From NCBI GenBank assembly GCA_905221195.1, contig CAJNCF010000002.1:62001-126000 (forward strand): 64,000 bases of DNA, in the 5' to 3' direction. The position numbers and the translations under genes are program-made. Below the pieces are notes generated by a model that worked only from the letters and a program-made list of their open reading frames with translations, was not told the origin of the DNA and did no database searches. This DNA is from a bacterium. Lineage in GTDB: Bacteria > Bacillota > Bacilli > Lactobacillales > Streptococcaceae. Every line of letters starts with the position of its first letter. Position 1 is the stretch's first letter. This document shows, in pieces, positions 1 to 11,357 of the stretch.

Positions 1-159
1 GCTAAATAGTCCGATCAATGCTAAAAAACTGAGGCCAAAAAATAGAGAAGATATGAACTCAGATACATAGACGAAAAATAGAGCTAACAAGGGGCTTGTG
101 TAAATGTTTAAACTCATTTTAGAAGTTTCAAAGTCTTTTAAGATTCTTTTGTCTTTCAT
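1..159 (-). CDS. N-terminal part of a membrane protein (runs off the window)
   Basis: An open frame starts at an ATG whose last base is 159 and stays open to base 1 (53 codons). A good ribosome binding site (AGAGGA) lies 8 bases upstream. The visible protein begins with a charged stretch (MKDKRILKDFE) followed by two hydrophobic segments (about residues 22-36 and 38-53), so it is an integral membrane protein whose C-terminal part lies outside the window. It is divergent from glnP. The family cannot be recognised from this fragment. Confidence 0.6.
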   Translation of the reverse strand, partial: MKDKRILKDFETSKMSLNIYTSPLLALFFVYVSEFISSLFFGLSFLALIGLFS

Positions 160-274
160 AACTTTATCCTCTTTTACTATATGATATACCTTTATTATAG
201 CACTTCTGTTGTTTGATTCAAGACAAAATCAGAATTATAAATGTTATATCTTCTTACATAGTTTTTATAAAAAT

Positions 275-303
275 TTGCCTTTTTTTACTTTTTCTGATAT
301 AAT
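275..303 (+). promoter_or_regulatory. Promoter of glnP-glnQ
   Basis: TTGCCT (275-280) and TATAAT (298-303) are separated by 17 bases. The -10 is preceded by TG (extended -10). It lies 29 bases before the glnP start. Confidence 0.75.
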
Positions 304-332
304 GGGAAAATATTCGGAAAAGGAGACTAAAA

Positions 333-2498
333 ATGAAGAAAAAATTTCTAGCATTTTTGCTAATTTTATTCCCAATTTTCTCATTAGGTATTGCCAAAGC
401 AGAGACGATTAAGATTGTGTCTGATACCGCCTACGCACCTTTTGAGTTTAAAGATTCAGATCAAACTTATAAAGGAATCGATGTTGACATTATCAACAAA
501 GTCGCTGAGATTAAAGGATGGAACATTCAGATGTCCTATCCTGGATTTGACGCAGCGGTTAATGCGGTTCAAGCTGGTCAAGCTGACGCTATCATGGCAG
601 GGATGACAAAGACTAAAGAACGTGAAAAAGTTTTTACCATGTCTGATACTTACTATGATACAAAAGTTGTCATTGCAACTACAAAGGCACACAAGATTAG
701 TCAGTATGACCAATTAAAAGGTAAAACTGTTGGTGTTAAAAACGGAACAGCCGCTCAACGTTTCCTAGAAACGATTAAAGATAAATACGGTTTTACTATT
801 AAAACATTTGACACTGGTGATTTGATGAACAACAGCTTAAGTGCTGGTGCTATCGACGCTATGATGGATGACAAACCTGTTATCGAGTATGCCATCAACC
901 AAGGTCAAGATCTCCATATCGAAATGGATGGTGAGGCTGTAGGTAGCTTTGCTTTCGGTGTTAAAAAAGGTAGCAAATACGAGCACTTGGTTACTGAATT
1001 TAACCAAGCCTTGGCTGAAATGAAAAAAGATGGTAGTCTTGATAAAATCATCAAGAAATGGACTGCTTCATCATCTTCAGCAGTGCCAACTACAACTACT
1101 CTTGCAGGCTTAAAAGCTATTCCTGTTAAAGCTAAATACATCATTGCCAGCGATTCTTCTTTTGCACCTTTTGTTTTCCAAAATTCAAGCAACCAATTTA
1201 CTGGTATTGATATGGAATTGATTAAGGCTATCGCTAAAGACCAAGGTTTTGAAATTGAAATCACCAACCCTGGTTTTGATGCAGCTATCAGCGCTGTCCA
1301 AGCTGGTCAAGCAGATGGTATCATTGCTGGTATGTCTGTCACAGATGCTCGTAAGGCAACTTTTGACTTCTCAGAATCATACTACACTGCTAATACTATC
1401 CTTGGTGTCAAAGAATCAAGCACCATTGCTTCTTATGAAGATTTGAAAGGAAAGACAGTCGGTGTTAAAAACGGAACTGCTTCTCAAACCTTCCTAACTG
1501 AAAATCAAAGCAAATACGGTTACAAAATCAAAACTTTCGCTGATGGTTCGTCAATGTATGACAGTTTAAACACTGGTGCCATTGACGCCGTTATGGATGA
1601 TGAGCCTGTTCTCAAATATTCTATCAGCCAAGGTCAAAAATTGAAAACTCCAATCGCTGGAACTCCAATCGGTGAAACAGCTTTTGCTGTTAAAAAAGGA
1701 GCAAATCCAGAATTGATTGAAATGTTCAATAACGGACTTGCAAACCTTAAAGCAAACGGTGAATTCCAAAAGATTCTTGACAAATACCTAGCTAGCGAAT
1801 CTTCAACTACATCAACAAGCACTGTTGACGAAACAACTATCTGGGGCTTGCTCCAAAACAACTACAAACAACTCCTTAGTGGTCTTGGTATCACTCTTGC
1901 TCTAGCTCTTATCTCATTTGCTATTGCCATTGTCATCGGGATTATCTTTGGTATGTTTAGCGTTAGCCCATACAAATCTCTTCGTGTCATCTCTGAGATT
2001 TTCGTTGACGTTATCCGTGGTATTCCATTGATGATTCTTGCAGCCTTCATCTTCTGGGGAATTCCAAACTTCATCGAGTCTATCACAGGCCAACAAAGCC
2101 CAATTAACGACTTTGTAGCTGGTACTATTGCCCTATCGCTCAATGCAGCTGCTTATATCGCTGAAATCGTTCGTGGTGGTATTCAGGCCGTTCCAGTTGG
2201 ACAAATGGAAGCCAGCCGAAGCTTGGGTATCTCTTATGGAAAAACCATGCGTAAGATTATCTTGCCACAAGCAACTAAATTGATGTTGCCAAACTTTGTT
2301 AACCAATTCGTTATCGCTCTTAAAGATACAACTATCGTATCTGCTATCGGTTTGGTTGAACTCTTCCAAACTGGTAAGATTATCATTGCCCGTAACTACC
2401 AAAGTTTCAAGATGTATGCAATCCTTGCTATCTTCTATCTTGTAATTATCACACTTTTGACTAAACTAGCGAAACGCTTAGAAAAGAGGATTCGTTAA
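333..2498 (+). CDS. glnP: Amino-acid ABC transporter: two substrate-binding domains fused to the permease (glutamine/glutamate type)
   Basis: This 721-residue protein joins in one chain what is usually two proteins. Residues 1-24 look like a signal peptide ending in AKA-E. Two homologous extracellular substrate-binding domains follow (about 25-245 and 265-485), each with the repeated motifs AQAGQAD and VKNGTA. From about residue 510 there is a membrane permease domain with the EAA-loop motif (AEIVRGG, then EASRSLG). The tandem-SBD architecture matches lactococcal GlnP, in which the two domains differ in affinity for Asn, Gln and Glu. The substrate here is inferred from that family. Its stop codon overlaps the start of glnQ by one base, so the two are translationally coupled. 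Confidence 0.93.
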   Translation: MKKKFLAFLLILFPIFSLGIAKAETIKIVSDTAYAPFEFKDSDQTYKGIDVDIINKVAEIKGWNIQMSYPGFDAAVNAVQAGQADAIMAGMTKTKEREKVFTMSDTYYDTKVVIATTKAHKISQYDQLKGKTVGVKNGTAAQRFLETIKDKYGFTIKTFDTGDLMNNSLSAGAIDAMMDDKPVIEYAINQGQDLHIEMDGEAVGSFAFGVKKGSKYEHLVTEFNQALAEMKKDGSLDKIIKKWTASSSSAVPTTTTLAGLKAIPVKAKYIIASDSSFAPFVFQNSSNQFTGIDMELIKAIAKDQGFEIEITNPGFDAAISAVQAGQADGIIAGMSVTDARKATFDFSESYYTANTILGVKESSTIASYEDLKGKTVGVKNGTASQTFLTENQSKYGYKIKTFADGSSMYDSLNTGAIDAVMDDEPVLKYSISQGQKLKTPIAGTPIGETAFAVKKGANPELIEMFNNGLANLKANGEFQKILDKYLASESSTTSTSTVDETTIWGLLQNNYKQLLSGLGITLALALISFAIAIVIGIIFGMFSVSPYKSLRVISEIFVDVIRGIPLMILAAFIFWGIPNFIESITGQQSPINDFVAGTIALSLNAAAYIAEIVRGGIQAVPVGQMEASRSLGISYGKTMRKIILPQATKLMLPNFVNQFVIALKDTTIVSAIGLVELFQTGKIIIARNYQSFKMYAILAIFYLVIITLLTKLAKRLEKRIR

Positions 2499-3238
2499 TG
2501 GCAAAATTAAAAATTGATGTAAATGATTTACACAAGCATTATGGAAAAAATGAGGTTTTAAAAGGAATTACAACTAAGTTCTATGAAGGAGATGTTGTTT
2601 GTATCATCGGTCCTTCAGGTTCTGGTAAGTCAACCTTCCTTCGTAGCCTTAATCTTCTAGAAGAAGTTACGAGCGGTCACATCACTGTGAACGGCTATGA
2701 CTTAACTGAAAAAACAACCAACGTTGACCACGTCCGTGAAAATATCGGAATGGTGTTCCAACACTTCAACCTCTTCCCACATATGTCTGTTTTGGACAAC
2801 ATCACTTTTGCTCCTATTGAGCACAAGTTGATGACTAAGGAAGAAGCTGAGAAATTGGGAATGGAGTTGCTTGAAAAGGTTGGACTAGCAGATAAAGCTA
2901 ATGCTAACCCAGATAGCCTATCAGGTGGTCAAAAACAACGTGTGGCCATCGCTCGTGGACTAGCAATGAATCCAGACATCATGCTCTTTGATGAACCAAC
3001 TTCAGCCCTTGACCCTGAGATGGTTGGAGACGTACTGAACGTTATGAAGGAATTGGCTGAGCAAGGTATGACTATGATTATCGTAACCCATGAGATGGGA
3101 TTTGCCCGTCAGGTTGCCAACCGAGTTATCTTTACTGCAGACGGTGAATTTCTAGAAGACGGAACACCTGATCAAATCTTTGACAACCCACAGCACCCAC
3201 GTCTGAAAGATTTCTTGGACAAGGTCTTAAACGTCTAA
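2498..3238 (+). CDS. glnQ: Amino-acid ABC transporter ATP-binding protein
   Basis: 246 residues, the usual length for a polar amino-acid ABC ATPase. Walker A GPSGSGKS is at residues 38-45, the Q-loop is in VFQHFN, the signature LSGGQKQR is near 140 and Walker [11 protein letters not shown] near 162, with the switch histidine in VTHEMGF. It powers uptake by the GlnP dimer at the cytoplasmic face. The gene shares one base with the glnP stop (TAATG) and is followed by an intrinsic terminator, so glnPQ is a two-gene operon. Confidence 0.95.
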   Translation: MAKLKIDVNDLHKHYGKNEVLKGITTKFYEGDVVCIIGPSGSGKSTFLRSLNLLEEVTSGHITVNGYDLTEKTTNVDHVRENIGMVFQHFNLFPHMSVLDNITFAPIEHKLMTKEEAEKLGMELLEKVGLADKANANPDSLSGGQKQRVAIARGLAMNPDIMLFDEPTSALDPEMVGDVLNVMKELAEQGMTMIIVTHEMGFARQVANRVIFTADGEFLEDGTPDQIFDNPQHPRLKDFLDKVLNV

Positions 3239-3242
3239 ACTC

Positions 3243-3275
3243 AAACTGTAAGGATTTCCTTGCAGTTTTTTTCTA
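3243..3275 (+). terminator. Intrinsic terminator of glnPQ
   Basis: An 11-bp stem (AAACTGTAAGG paired with CCTTGCAGTTT, one U-G) is followed by a T-run. Confidence 0.85.
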
Positions 3276-3291
3276 TCTCGTATTGGATTTT

Positions 3292-3319
3292 TTGATTTTT
3301 CGGAAAATTATGTTAGAAT
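3292..3319 (+). promoter_or_regulatory. Promoter of zwf
   Basis: TTGATT (3292-3297) and TAGAAT (3314-3319) have a 16-base spacer. The -10 is preceded by TGT (extended -10). About 65 bases of leader precede zwf. Confidence 0.6.
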
Positions 3320-3388
3320 TAAGTTTATGAAATGAGATTTCCTCATACCTAGCAAGACTAGGAATAAAAATAGAAATTAGGTAGCTAG

Positions 3389-4876
3389 ATGTCATCTAAG
3401 GTTATTGTTACAATTTTCGGTGCGAGTGGAGACCTGGCTAAACGCAAGCTCTACCCTTCCCTATTTAGACTATATAAATCCGGCAATCTTTCCGAACACT
3501 TTGCCGTTATTGGAACTGCCCGTCGTCCTTGGAGCAAGGAATATTTTGAATCTGTTGTAGTCGAATCTATCCTTGATTTGGCAGATAGTACTGAACAAGC
3601 TCAGGAGTTCGCTAGTCACTTCTACTATCAAAGCCATGATGTCAATGATACAGAACACTACATTGCTCTACGTCAATTGCAGGCTGAACTTAATAACAAG
3701 TACCAAGCCGAACACAACAAGCTTTTCTTCTTGTCTATGGCTCCTCAATTCTTTGGAACCATTGCCAAACACCTCAAGTCTGAAAACATTGTAGACGGTA
3801 AAGGTTTTGAACGTTTAATCGTTGAGAAACCATTTGGTACAGATTACGCAAGCGCAAGCAAGTTGAATGACGAACTCCTAGCGACATTTAACGAAGAACA
3901 AATTTTCCGTATTGACCATTATCTTGGTAAGGAAATGATTCAAAGTATCTTTGCAGTTCGCTTTGCCAATCTGATCTTCGAAAATGTTTGGAACAAGGAC
4001 TTTATCGACAATGTTCAAATTACCTTTGCGGAACGTTTAGGTGTTGAAGAACGCGGTGGTTACTATGATGAATCAGGTGCCCTTCGTGATATGGTTCAAA
4101 ACCATACGCTCCAACTCCTATCACTTCTTGCTATGGACAAACCATCAAGTTTCACAAAAGATGAGATTCGAGCTGAAAAGATTAAGGTCTTTAAAAACCT
4201 CTATCATCCAACTGATGAAGAGCTTAAAGAACACTTTATCCGTGGTCAATACCGTTCAGGTAAGATTGATGGCATGAAATACATCTCTTACCGTAGCGAG
4301 CCAAATGTAAATCCAGAATCAACAACTGAAACCTTTGCATCTGGTGCCTTCTTTGTAGACAGCGATCGCTTCCGTGGTGTTCCTTTCTTCTTCCGTACTG
4401 GTAAACGTCTGACTGAAAAAGGAACTCATGTCAACATCGTCTTTAAACAAATGGACTCTATCTTTGGAGAACCACTTGCTCCAAACATTTTAACCATCTA
4501 TATCCAACCAACAGAAGGTTTCTCTCTTAGCCTAAATGGGAAGCAAGTAGGAGAAGAATTCAACTTGGCTCCTAACTCACTTGATTACCGTACAGATGCG
4601 ACTGCAACTGGTGCTTCTCCAGAACCATACGAGAAATTGATTTATGATGTCTTAAATAACAACTCAACTAACTTTAGCCACTGGGATGAGGTTGGTGCGT
4701 CATGGAAATTGATTGACCGTATCGAAGAGCTCTGGGCTGAAAATGGTGCCCCACTTCATGATTATAAAGCTGGAAGCATGGGACCTCAAGCAAGCTTTGA
4801 CTTACTTGAAAAATTCGGTGCCAAATGGACTTGGCAACCAGATATCGCCTATCGTCAAGATGGTCGTTTAGAATAA
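3389..4876 (+). CDS. zwf: Glucose-6-phosphate 1-dehydrogenase
   Basis: This enzyme catalyses the first step of the oxidative pentose phosphate pathway, oxidising glucose 6-phosphate to 6-phosphogluconolactone with reduction of NADP+. The 495-residue length is typical. The N-terminal dinucleotide-binding motif GASGDLAKRK is at residues 11-20, and the active-site signature RIDHYLGKE lies near residue 175 and contains the conserved His/Lys that contact substrate. It stands as a single-gene unit between its own promoter and a bidirectional terminator shared with the convergent ftsY operon. Confidence 0.96.
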   Translation: MSSKVIVTIFGASGDLAKRKLYPSLFRLYKSGNLSEHFAVIGTARRPWSKEYFESVVVESILDLADSTEQAQEFASHFYYQSHDVNDTEHYIALRQLQAELNNKYQAEHNKLFFLSMAPQFFGTIAKHLKSENIVDGKGFERLIVEKPFGTDYASASKLNDELLATFNEEQIFRIDHYLGKEMIQSIFAVRFANLIFENVWNKDFIDNVQITFAERLGVEERGGYYDESGALRDMVQNHTLQLLSLLAMDKPSSFTKDEIRAEKIKVFKNLYHPTDEELKEHFIRGQYRSGKIDGMKYISYRSEPNVNPESTTETFASGAFFVDSDRFRGVPFFFRTGKRLTEKGTHVNIVFKQMDSIFGEPLAPNILTIYIQPTEGFSLSLNGKQVGEEFNLAPNSLDYRTDATATGASPEPYEKLIYDVLNNNSTNFSHWDEVGASWKLIDRIEELWAENGAPLHDYKAGSMGPQASFDLLEKFGAKWTWQPDIAYRQDGRLE

Positions 4877-4880
4877 AAAA

Positions 4881-4915
4881 ATTTCCTGCAAGTTTGTTCC
4901 TTGCAGGATTTTTGT
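4881..4915. terminator. Bidirectional terminator between zwf and ftsY
   Basis: A perfect 9-bp stem (TCCTGCAAG / CTTGCAGGA) is flanked by an A-run on one side and a T-run on the other, so it can stop both converging transcripts. Confidence 0.88.
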
Positions 4916-4921
4916 TTCTGA

Positions 4922-6205
4922 TTAGATTAAGCCTTCCAAGAGACCTTTCATAAAGTTTTCTGAGTTAAATTCTCCAATATCATCGATTTTTTCACCAAAA
5001 CCAATCAATTTCACAGGAATATTGAGTTCTTCTCGGATAGCTAGAACAACACCACCTCGAGCAGTTCCATCAATCTTAGTCAAGACAATTCCTGTTAAAG
5101 GAGTGATTTTTGAAAATTCTTTGGCCTGTACAAGAGCGTTTTGACCTGTTGATGCATCAAGTGCCAAGAAGGTTTCATGCGGTGCTTCAGGCACGACACG
5201 TTTGATGATACGACCAATCTTTTCCAGCTCAGCCATGAGGTTGTCCTTATTTTGCAGACGACCAGCAGTATCAATCATAAGAATATCGATACTTTCAGCG
5301 ACAGCACGTTCCATGCCATCAAAGACTACACTGGCTGGGTCAGCTTTTTCAGGTCCAGTCACTACTGGAACATCTACACGTCGACCCCATTCAGCTAGCT
5401 GGGCTACTGCCCCTGCACGGAAGGTATCTGCGGCAACCAGCATGACCTTCTTACCAGCTTGTTTGTAGCGGTGGGCTAGTTTGCCGATAGAAGTTGTCTT
5501 CCCAACACCATTGACCCCGACAAAGAGCATGACTGTCAAGCCATCTTGGAATTGAATGCTTTCATCGTAGTTGCCATCCTTTTCATAAAGCTCAACTAAT
5601 TTCTCAATGATGACACGGCGAAGGGCGTCAGGTTTCTTGGCGTTTTCAAGCTTGGCTTCGTAGCGTAGCTCCTCTGTTAAGTTAGAAGCAACTTGGACAC
5701 CAACGTCACTCATGATCAGCAGTTCTTCTAGTTCCTCGAAAAATTCTTCGTCAACAGAGCGGAAATTAGCAAAGAAGGCGTTCAAGCGGGCACCAAAGCC
5801 TGTACGAGTTTTCTTAAGACTGCGGTCATATTTTTCCTGAACAGTTTCTTCTACCTGAGGCCTTTCTGCTTCAAGAACTTCAGAATTATTTTCTTCTACA
5901 GCTTCTTCAAGCTCATGATTTTCTTCCTCTGGGACTTCTTCTGAGTTTGGTAATTCTTCTACTTGTTGAACTTCTACAACTGGCTCTGAATCATAATTTT
6001 CTTCAACTGTGTCTTGGATTTCCTCTTCTTCAAGCACAGCTTCTTCAAAACTTTCAACCTCTGCTTCTTCTTGAGAAACTTCCTCAGTTTCTGTAAGAGA
6101 AGGCTCAGTAGCTTCAGACAAATCAAGATTTTCCAGAGCTTCTTTTACAACTTCTTCGATTTTAGGTTCTTCTTTTTTTCCGAATAGACGGTCAAACAAT
6201 CCCAT
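4922..6205 (-). CDS. ftsY: Signal recognition particle receptor FtsY
   Basis: This SRP-receptor GTPase docks Ffh-ribosome complexes at the membrane for co-translational insertion. The first ~130 residues form a very acidic, Glu-rich low-complexity region (A domain). The NG domain follows, with the P-loop GVNGVGKTT near residue 230, DTFRAGAVAQL, DTAGRL and TKIDGTARGG. At 427 residues it is normal for streptococci. It is the last gene of the rnc-smc-HAD-HAD-ftsY run, 3 bases after the preceding HAD gene. The partner Ffh is also in this window (46133-47704). Confidence 0.96.
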   Translation of the reverse strand: MGLFDRLFGKKEEPKIEEVVKEALENLDLSEATEPSLTETEEVSQEEAEVESFEEAVLEEEEIQDTVEENYDSEPVVEVQQVEELPNSEEVPEEENHELEEAVEENNSEVLEAERPQVEETVQEKYDRSLKKTRTGFGARLNAFFANFRSVDEEFFEELEELLIMSDVGVQVASNLTEELRYEAKLENAKKPDALRRVIIEKLVELYEKDGNYDESIQFQDGLTVMLFVGVNGVGKTTSIGKLAHRYKQAGKKVMLVAADTFRAGAVAQLAEWGRRVDVPVVTGPEKADPASVVFDGMERAVAESIDILMIDTAGRLQNKDNLMAELEKIGRIIKRVVPEAPHETFLALDASTGQNALVQAKEFSKITPLTGIVLTKIDGTARGGVVLAIREELNIPVKLIGFGEKIDDIGEFNSENFMKGLLEGLI

Positions 6206-6208
6206 ATC

Positions 6209-7027
6209 TTAGTTCTCCTTTAGCACATATTCTTCGATAGCCCAGGCGACAGCTTCCTCATCATTAGTCATTGGGGTCACCACATTTGCTACTGCCTTGA
6301 CTTCAGGAACAGCGTTTTGCATGGCAACACCGAGCCCTGCCCATTCAATCATAGAAAGGTCATTGGCTTCATCACCACAGGCCATGACTTGGCTTTGATC
6401 GATTCCCAGATGGCTGATTAGTTTAGCCAAACCTGTTGCTTTATGAACATTCTTTGGTGACCACTCTAGCAACATTTCACGTGATTTAAAGATTTCATAT
6501 TGGTCAAACAATTCTGGAGAAATCTTCTGAATGGCGGCATCCAAGGGTTCTTGAGCAAAGGCAGTTACACATTTATTGTAAGTCATTTGACTAGACAGGT
6601 CTTCAAAGTCAACTGGAACAAAAGTCAATGCTGGATTGAATTTGGCATAAAGACTTTCTTGGTCAGATTGGATTTGATAAACCGTTCCTTCTGAGATGGC
6701 ATCAAGAGGCAATGATAATTTCTCTGTTTCTTCATACAAGCGTGCCACATCATCATATGAAAAGACTGTCTTATCAAGGATTTCACCTGTATTTTTCTGA
6801 ACCAAACCACCATTAAAAGTAATCGTATACTCATCTTCATGGCCGTCAGTCCCTAGTTCATGGAGGAAGAAATCCATAGCTTTTAAAGGACGGCCCGTTG
6901 TCAATACGATCTTGATACCACGATCACGCGCTGCTTTCAAGGTTGCCTTGGTACGATCCGTCAGCCTTTTATCAGTAGTCAGCAAGGTACCGTCCAAGTC
7001 CAATGCGATTAATTTTATATCTGCCAT
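6209..7027 (-). CDS. Cof-type HAD-superfamily hydrolase (sugar-phosphatase like)
   Basis: 272 residues of a Cof/YidA-type HAD phosphatase. The nucleophile motif DLDGTLLT is at about residues 10-17, motif II is in TTGRP, and motifs III/IV are the lysine before SHLG and CGDEANDLSM. Two ATG codons are adjacent (7030-7028 and 7027-7025). The second is chosen because it lies 7 bases from GGAGG. The gene overlaps the stop of the upstream paralogue, indicating translational coupling. The physiological substrate cannot be read from sequence. Confidence 0.88.
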   Translation of the reverse strand: MADIKLIALDLDGTLLTTDKRLTDRTKATLKAARDRGIKIVLTTGRPLKAMDFFLHELGTDGHEDEYTITFNGGLVQKNTGEILDKTVFSYDDVARLYEETEKLSLPLDAISEGTVYQIQSDQESLYAKFNPALTFVPVDFEDLSSQMTYNKCVTAFAQEPLDAAIQKISPELFDQYEIFKSREMLLEWSPKNVHKATGLAKLISHLGIDQSQVMACGDEANDLSMIEWAGLGVAMQNAVPEVKAVANVVTPMTNDEEAVAWAIEEYVLKEN

Positions 7028-7821
7028 CATAAGCCCTCCATATAAGCGATAACCGACTGGTCCTTATGGTGACCAATCACAGTCTCTGCTAATTCTAAAA
7101 TTTCTGGTCGTGCATTTTCAGGAGCTACAGGATGTCCCACAACCTGCATCATGTGCAAGTCATTCAGATTGTCTCCAAAAGCCATAACCTGATCCATTGT
7201 GATACCAAGTTTTTTAGCTAATTCAACAATAGCCACTCCCTTATCGACATAGTCCAGAACAATATCAATGGATTCAAAGCCAGTTGTCATAGCCTTAACA
7301 CCAGGAACATTTTTGTTTACCCAAGCTTCTCCAGCTTCTAGCGTTTCTTCTGTGAAGTTGGTTGTAAATTTGAAAATGTCATCTGTGATATCTTCTAAAC
7401 TCGCTACTTTTTGGATATTTTCATTATAATGCTGGCTCTCTTTCAAATAGGTCTCATCAACCGTATCCAGAACATAAGAGCCTTTTTTCCCTGTTAAAAG
7501 CAATTTATTGATATCGACATAAGGTGACGTTTTCAGTTTTTCAAAAGTTGCCAGATAAAAGTCACGAGACATGGTCGCTTCATACAAGTCCTGACCTTGA
7601 TATTCGACCAAACTGCCATTTTCCGCGATGAAAATAATGTCATCACGAACATCAGCAAATAATTTTTCTAAAGACAGAAATCCCCGACCCGAAGCCACCG
7701 CAAAGTAAATCCCTTTTTCCTTGTAGGAAGCCAAAAGAGACTTGAGGCGGTTCATATCAAAGCGTCCATTCCCATCTAGGAAGGTCCCGTCCATATCCGT
7801 TGCTACTAGTTTAATTGTCAT
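7027..7821 (-). CDS. Cof-type HAD-superfamily hydrolase
   Basis: 264 residues with DMDGTFLDG at the N terminus, a Cof-type cap domain, and FGDNLNDLHMM near the C terminus. It is a paralogue of the next gene downstream (6209-7027), with which it overlaps, and its own start overlaps the smc stop by 4 bases. The tight overlaps place both phosphatases in the smc-ftsY transcript. Substrate unknown; members of this family dephosphorylate sugar phosphates or cofactors such as pyridoxal phosphate and FMN. Confidence 0.88.
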   Translation of the reverse strand: MTIKLVATDMDGTFLDGNGRFDMNRLKSLLASYKEKGIYFAVASGRGFLSLEKLFADVRDDIIFIAENGSLVEYQGQDLYEATMSRDFYLATFEKLKTSPYVDINKLLLTGKKGSYVLDTVDETYLKESQHYNENIQKVASLEDITDDIFKFTTNFTEETLEAGEAWVNKNVPGVKAMTTGFESIDIVLDYVDKGVAIVELAKKLGITMDQVMAFGDNLNDLHMMQVVGHPVAPENARPEILELAETVIGHHKDQSVIAYMEGL

Positions 7822-10800
7822 CCTTCAATACTTTCTAAATCTTTTAACTTCACCGAAACAATTTTTGAAACACCTGATTCTTGCATAGTCACTCCATAGA
7901 TGGAATCGGCCGCTGCCATGGTTCCCTTACGGTGGGTTACGACGATAAACTGGCTGTCCTTATCAAAGCGGTTAAGGTAATCTCCAAAACGTTTAACATT
8001 GGCTTCGTCTAACGCAGCCTCTACCTCATCCAAGATAACAAACGGGATAGTCTTAACTCGAATGATAGAGAAAAGCAAAGCTAGAGCCGATAGAGCTTTT
8101 TCACCACCACTCATGAGGTTAAGAGACTGGATTTTCTTACCTGGTGGTTGGACAGAAATTTCAACCCCAGCTGTCAGCAAGTCTCCTTCAGTCAAAATTA
8201 AGTCTGCTTGACCTCCACCAAACATCTGCTTGAATGTCACTTTAAAGGACTCACGAATAGCTTCAAAGGTTGATTTAAAGCGTTCCTTGACCTCATCATT
8301 CATCTCTGTAATGGTTTCAAGGAGCAGATTTTTCGCTGACAAAATATCATCTCGCTGGCTATTTAGGAAATCCAGACGATTGTGGACTTCTTCGTACTGT
8401 TCAATAGCTTCCAAATTGACAGGCCCCAGTGAGCGAATAGCCTTCTCTAAATCCTTAACCTCTTGCTCCGCCAGATTGAGATTTTCCAACTCATGTGCCT
8501 TTTCTAGTGCTTCTGTATAGCTAATCTGGTACTGGTCTGTTAATTGGCTTTGTAAATGGCGCAAGCGCTCGCTGACCTTTTCTTTCTTAGCTTCAGCACG
8601 TGTTTGCTTGCGAATCCACTCTTCATTCTGCTGGCGAGCCTGATCTAAATAACTAGCAATATCATCCAGTTGACCCTCGATATCATCCAACTCAAACTGC
8701 TTGCGAATCAAACCTTGTTGGAGATTTGTTTTCTGAGTTTTGGCTTCTTCGACCTGCTGGGCTAGAAGCTCCGTATCAACCTTTTCAAGATTGTCAACCT
8801 TTTCTTGAAGAAGGCGCTGGATTTCCTCTTGTTCGATATCTAAATTGTCCAATTCCTTGCCTAAGCGCTCAATATCAGCTACTTCATAACGTTTTTGCCC
8901 TTGCAGTTCTGTCTTATGCAAGCGAGCTTGCGCTACGTCTTCCTGCAAGTTTTGATAGCGTTCTTGGATGGCGTTTTTGTTAGACTTAATCTCTTCAATC
9001 TCAGCTTCCAGATTTTTCTTGTCACTGGCGATTGCAGCAAGGCGCTCTTGGCATTTTTCCTTATCCGCTTGCCAATCTCCCTCAGAAAGACGATTCAATT
9101 CTTCTTCTTGGAGTTTCCAAAGAGTTTCCAGTTCTTCAACTTGCTGACTAGTTTGCTGATAAGCGAGGGCCAAGCCCTGCTCCTGAATACGAGCCTGCTC
9201 TCCCTGAGATTTGATGGTTTCTAACTTTTCTGTCAATGAAACCATCTCATCTTGCAAGATCTTCAAACTCGCTTCTTCAGAACGCAAGCTTACTTCTTCT
9301 TCAGCGATTTCTTTTTGTAATTGCTCCAGTTCTGGCTTGATGAAAATACTGTTATTCTGACGATTGGCTCCACCTGCATAGGAACCACCTGTGCGCAACT
9401 CTGTCCCGTCCAATGTCACCATGCGAACCTGATAACGAACCTGGCGAGCAGCTGCACGTGCATGTTCTACAGTATCAAAAATAGCTGTTGTAGCTAGCAA
9501 ATTCTTGAAAATTGCTTCCAATCTAGTATCAAAAGTAACCAGCTCATCTGCCATCCCAAGGAAACCTGGACTTGTAGCGATAGCATCTTGATTCTGGCTA
9601 GAAATCATACGAGCCTTGATAGTGGTCAAAGGAAGGAAGGTTGCACGACCTGCTCTGTTTCGTTTGAGGAAATCAATCGCCTTGGTTGCCGCATGTTCAT
9701 CTTCTACGATAATATGCTGACTACTCGCTCCAAGCGCAATCTCTAGAGCAGTTTGATAATGCACATCAAAGGTCAGGTGTTCACTAACTGCCCCAATAAT
9801 CCCACCTAGACGATCTTTTTCTTGGAGGACACTCTTGACACCTGCATAAAAGTTGCTATGATTTCTCAGAATATTTTCCAAACTTTGGGCTCTAGCCTGC
9901 TTGTTTTTGAGACTATCCAGACGGTCAAAGAGTTGGCTTTGTTGAGCTTGATAGGAAGTTTTCTGCTCCTCTTGCTCCTTGGCAATAGCTTGGTAGTCTG
10001 CCAATAATTTCTGAACCTGCTCCTTGGCAGTTTCAAGTTCTTCTTTTTGCTGACTAGCCTTCTCCTTAGCTGTAGCCAGTTGTTCTTTAAGTTTTTCTAA
10101 TTGATCTGCTTGTTTTTGAGAAAGCTGACGACTATTTTCCAACTCGTTTTCGATACGGGTCAACTGGTTTGAGACATCTGCTTCTTCTTGTAAAAGGGTT
10201 ACAAAGCGTTCACGTAGAAGCTCAATCATCTGATCAGGATCATCTGAAAAAGCTAGTAATTCAGCTTCTAAACGATTGAGTTTTTGATTATTTTGGATTA
10301 GATTTTCATCTAACTCTGCCAAATTCGCTTCTTTTTCAGCCTTTTCCTGACTTAGAGCATTTCTCTTATCCTCCAAAGCAGCCAAACGGGCTTGCGCTTC
10401 CTGTTGATTCAGGGCTACTTGCTCAGATTCCAGTTTCGATAGGGCTAATTTTCTCTCTAAGTCACTAATTAGACTGGTCAAGTCCATCAAACTGCCTTGG
10501 TCTTTGGCCATTTCAGCCTGTAAATCTTGGCGTTGCTTCTTAAGAGCTTGATTTTCTTCTTCTAATTTTTCACTCTTTTGGTAATAACTAGTCAAGAGTT
10601 CTTGAACCTGTGCCAACTCTTCTTCTGTCAACTCTAATTCAGCCTTATTTTCCTTGATTTGAGCAACCAGCACGTCTAAATAAATAGCCTTGCGTTGACC
10701 TTCCAAGTCTAAAAACTTACGGGCATTCTCAGCTTGCTTCTCAAGAGGCTTGATTTGATTATCCAACTCGTAGATAATGTCTTCAAGACGGTCTAAATTA

Positions 10801-11357
10801 TCCTGAGTTTGTTGCAGTTTACTCTCAGTTTCTTTTCTGCGAGTCTTGTATTTCAAAACTCCTGCAGCTTCTTCGAAAATAGCTCGGCGTTCTTCAGGCT
10901 TGGAGTTAAAAATCTCCTCAACCTTGCCTTGGGAAATAATGGAGAAAGAATCTCGTCCCAAACCTGTGTCCAAGAAAAGATCATGAATATCACGTAGACG
11001 GACTTTCTTGCTGTCAATTTTGTATTCACTATCCCCACTACGATAGATATGGCGTTCTATTCTGATTTCTTGACCAGCGTTCTTGATAAATCCGTCATGA
11101 TTATCCAGAGTTACAACTACAGAAGCGTAATTGAGCGGTTTGCGACTCTCTGTTCCAGCAAAGATGACATCTGGCATCTTGCCACCACGGAGACTCTTAA
11201 CACTAGACTCCCCCAAGGCCCAACGCAGACTTTCTGTGATATTTGACTTTCCAGATCCATTTGGTCCAACGACTGCCGTCACACCTTGGTCAAAGACGAC
11301 CTTGGTCTTATCAGCAAAAGACTTGAATCCCTGAATTTCGATTTCCTTTAAATACAT
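7818..11357 (-). CDS. smc: Chromosome condensation/segregation ATPase SMC
   Basis: A full-length 1179-residue SMC that organises and helps segregate the nucleoid. The N-terminal ATPase half has Walker A GPNGSGKS (near residue 32) and the arginine-finger region. Two long Glu/Gln/Lys-rich coiled coils flank a hinge (about 500-680, with the glycine-rich GGSYAGG region). The C-terminal half carries the signature [16 protein letters not shown] and Walker [12 protein letters not shown]. It overlaps the end of rnc by 10 bases, the classic rnc-smc arrangement of Firmicutes. Confidence 0.97.
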   Translation of the reverse strand: MYLKEIEIQGFKSFADKTKVVFDQGVTAVVGPNGSGKSNITESLRWALGESSVKSLRGGKMPDVIFAGTESRKPLNYASVVVTLDNHDGFIKNAGQEIRIERHIYRSGDSEYKIDSKKVRLRDIHDLFLDTGLGRDSFSIISQGKVEEIFNSKPEERRAIFEEAAGVLKYKTRRKETESKLQQTQDNLDRLEDIIYELDNQIKPLEKQAENARKFLDLEGQRKAIYLDVLVAQIKENKAELELTEEELAQVQELLTSYYQKSEKLEEENQALKKQRQDLQAEMAKDQGSLMDLTSLISDLERKLALSKLESEQVALNQQEAQARLAALEDKRNALSQEKAEKEANLAELDENLIQNNQKLNRLEAELLAFSDDPDQMIELLRERFVTLLQEEADVSNQLTRIENELENSRQLSQKQADQLEKLKEQLATAKEKASQQKEELETAKEQVQKLLADYQAIAKEQEEQKTSYQAQQSQLFDRLDSLKNKQARAQSLENILRNHSNFYAGVKSVLQEKDRLGGIIGAVSEHLTFDVHYQTALEIALGASSQHIIVEDEHAATKAIDFLKRNRAGRATFLPLTTIKARMISSQNQDAIATSPGFLGMADELVTFDTRLEAIFKNLLATTAIFDTVEHARAAARQVRYQVRMVTLDGTELRTGGSYAGGANRQNNSIFIKPELEQLQKEIAEEEVSLRSEEASLKILQDEMVSLTEKLETIKSQGEQARIQEQGLALAYQQTSQQVEELETLWKLQEEELNRLSEGDWQADKEKCQERLAAIASDKKNLEAEIEEIKSNKNAIQERYQNLQEDVAQARLHKTELQGQKRYEVADIERLGKELDNLDIEQEEIQRLLQEKVDNLEKVDTELLAQQVEEAKTQKTNLQQGLIRKQFELDDIEGQLDDIASYLDQARQQNEEWIRKQTRAEAKKEKVSERLRHLQSQLTDQYQISYTEALEKAHELENLNLAEQEVKDLEKAIRSLGPVNLEAIEQYEEVHNRLDFLNSQRDDILSAKNLLLETITEMNDEVKERFKSTFEAIRESFKVTFKQMFGGGQADLILTEGDLLTAGVEISVQPPGKKIQSLNLMSGGEKALSALALLFSIIRVKTIPFVILDEVEAALDEANVKRFGDYLNRFDKDSQFIVVTHRKGTMAAADSIYGVTMQESGVSKIVSVKLKDLESIEG

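Noticed and set aside
5202..5468. Open frames antisense to ftsY, smc, carB and other long genes
   Set aside because: They lie within strongly supported genes on the opposite strand, lack ribosome sites and have no recognisable protein features.
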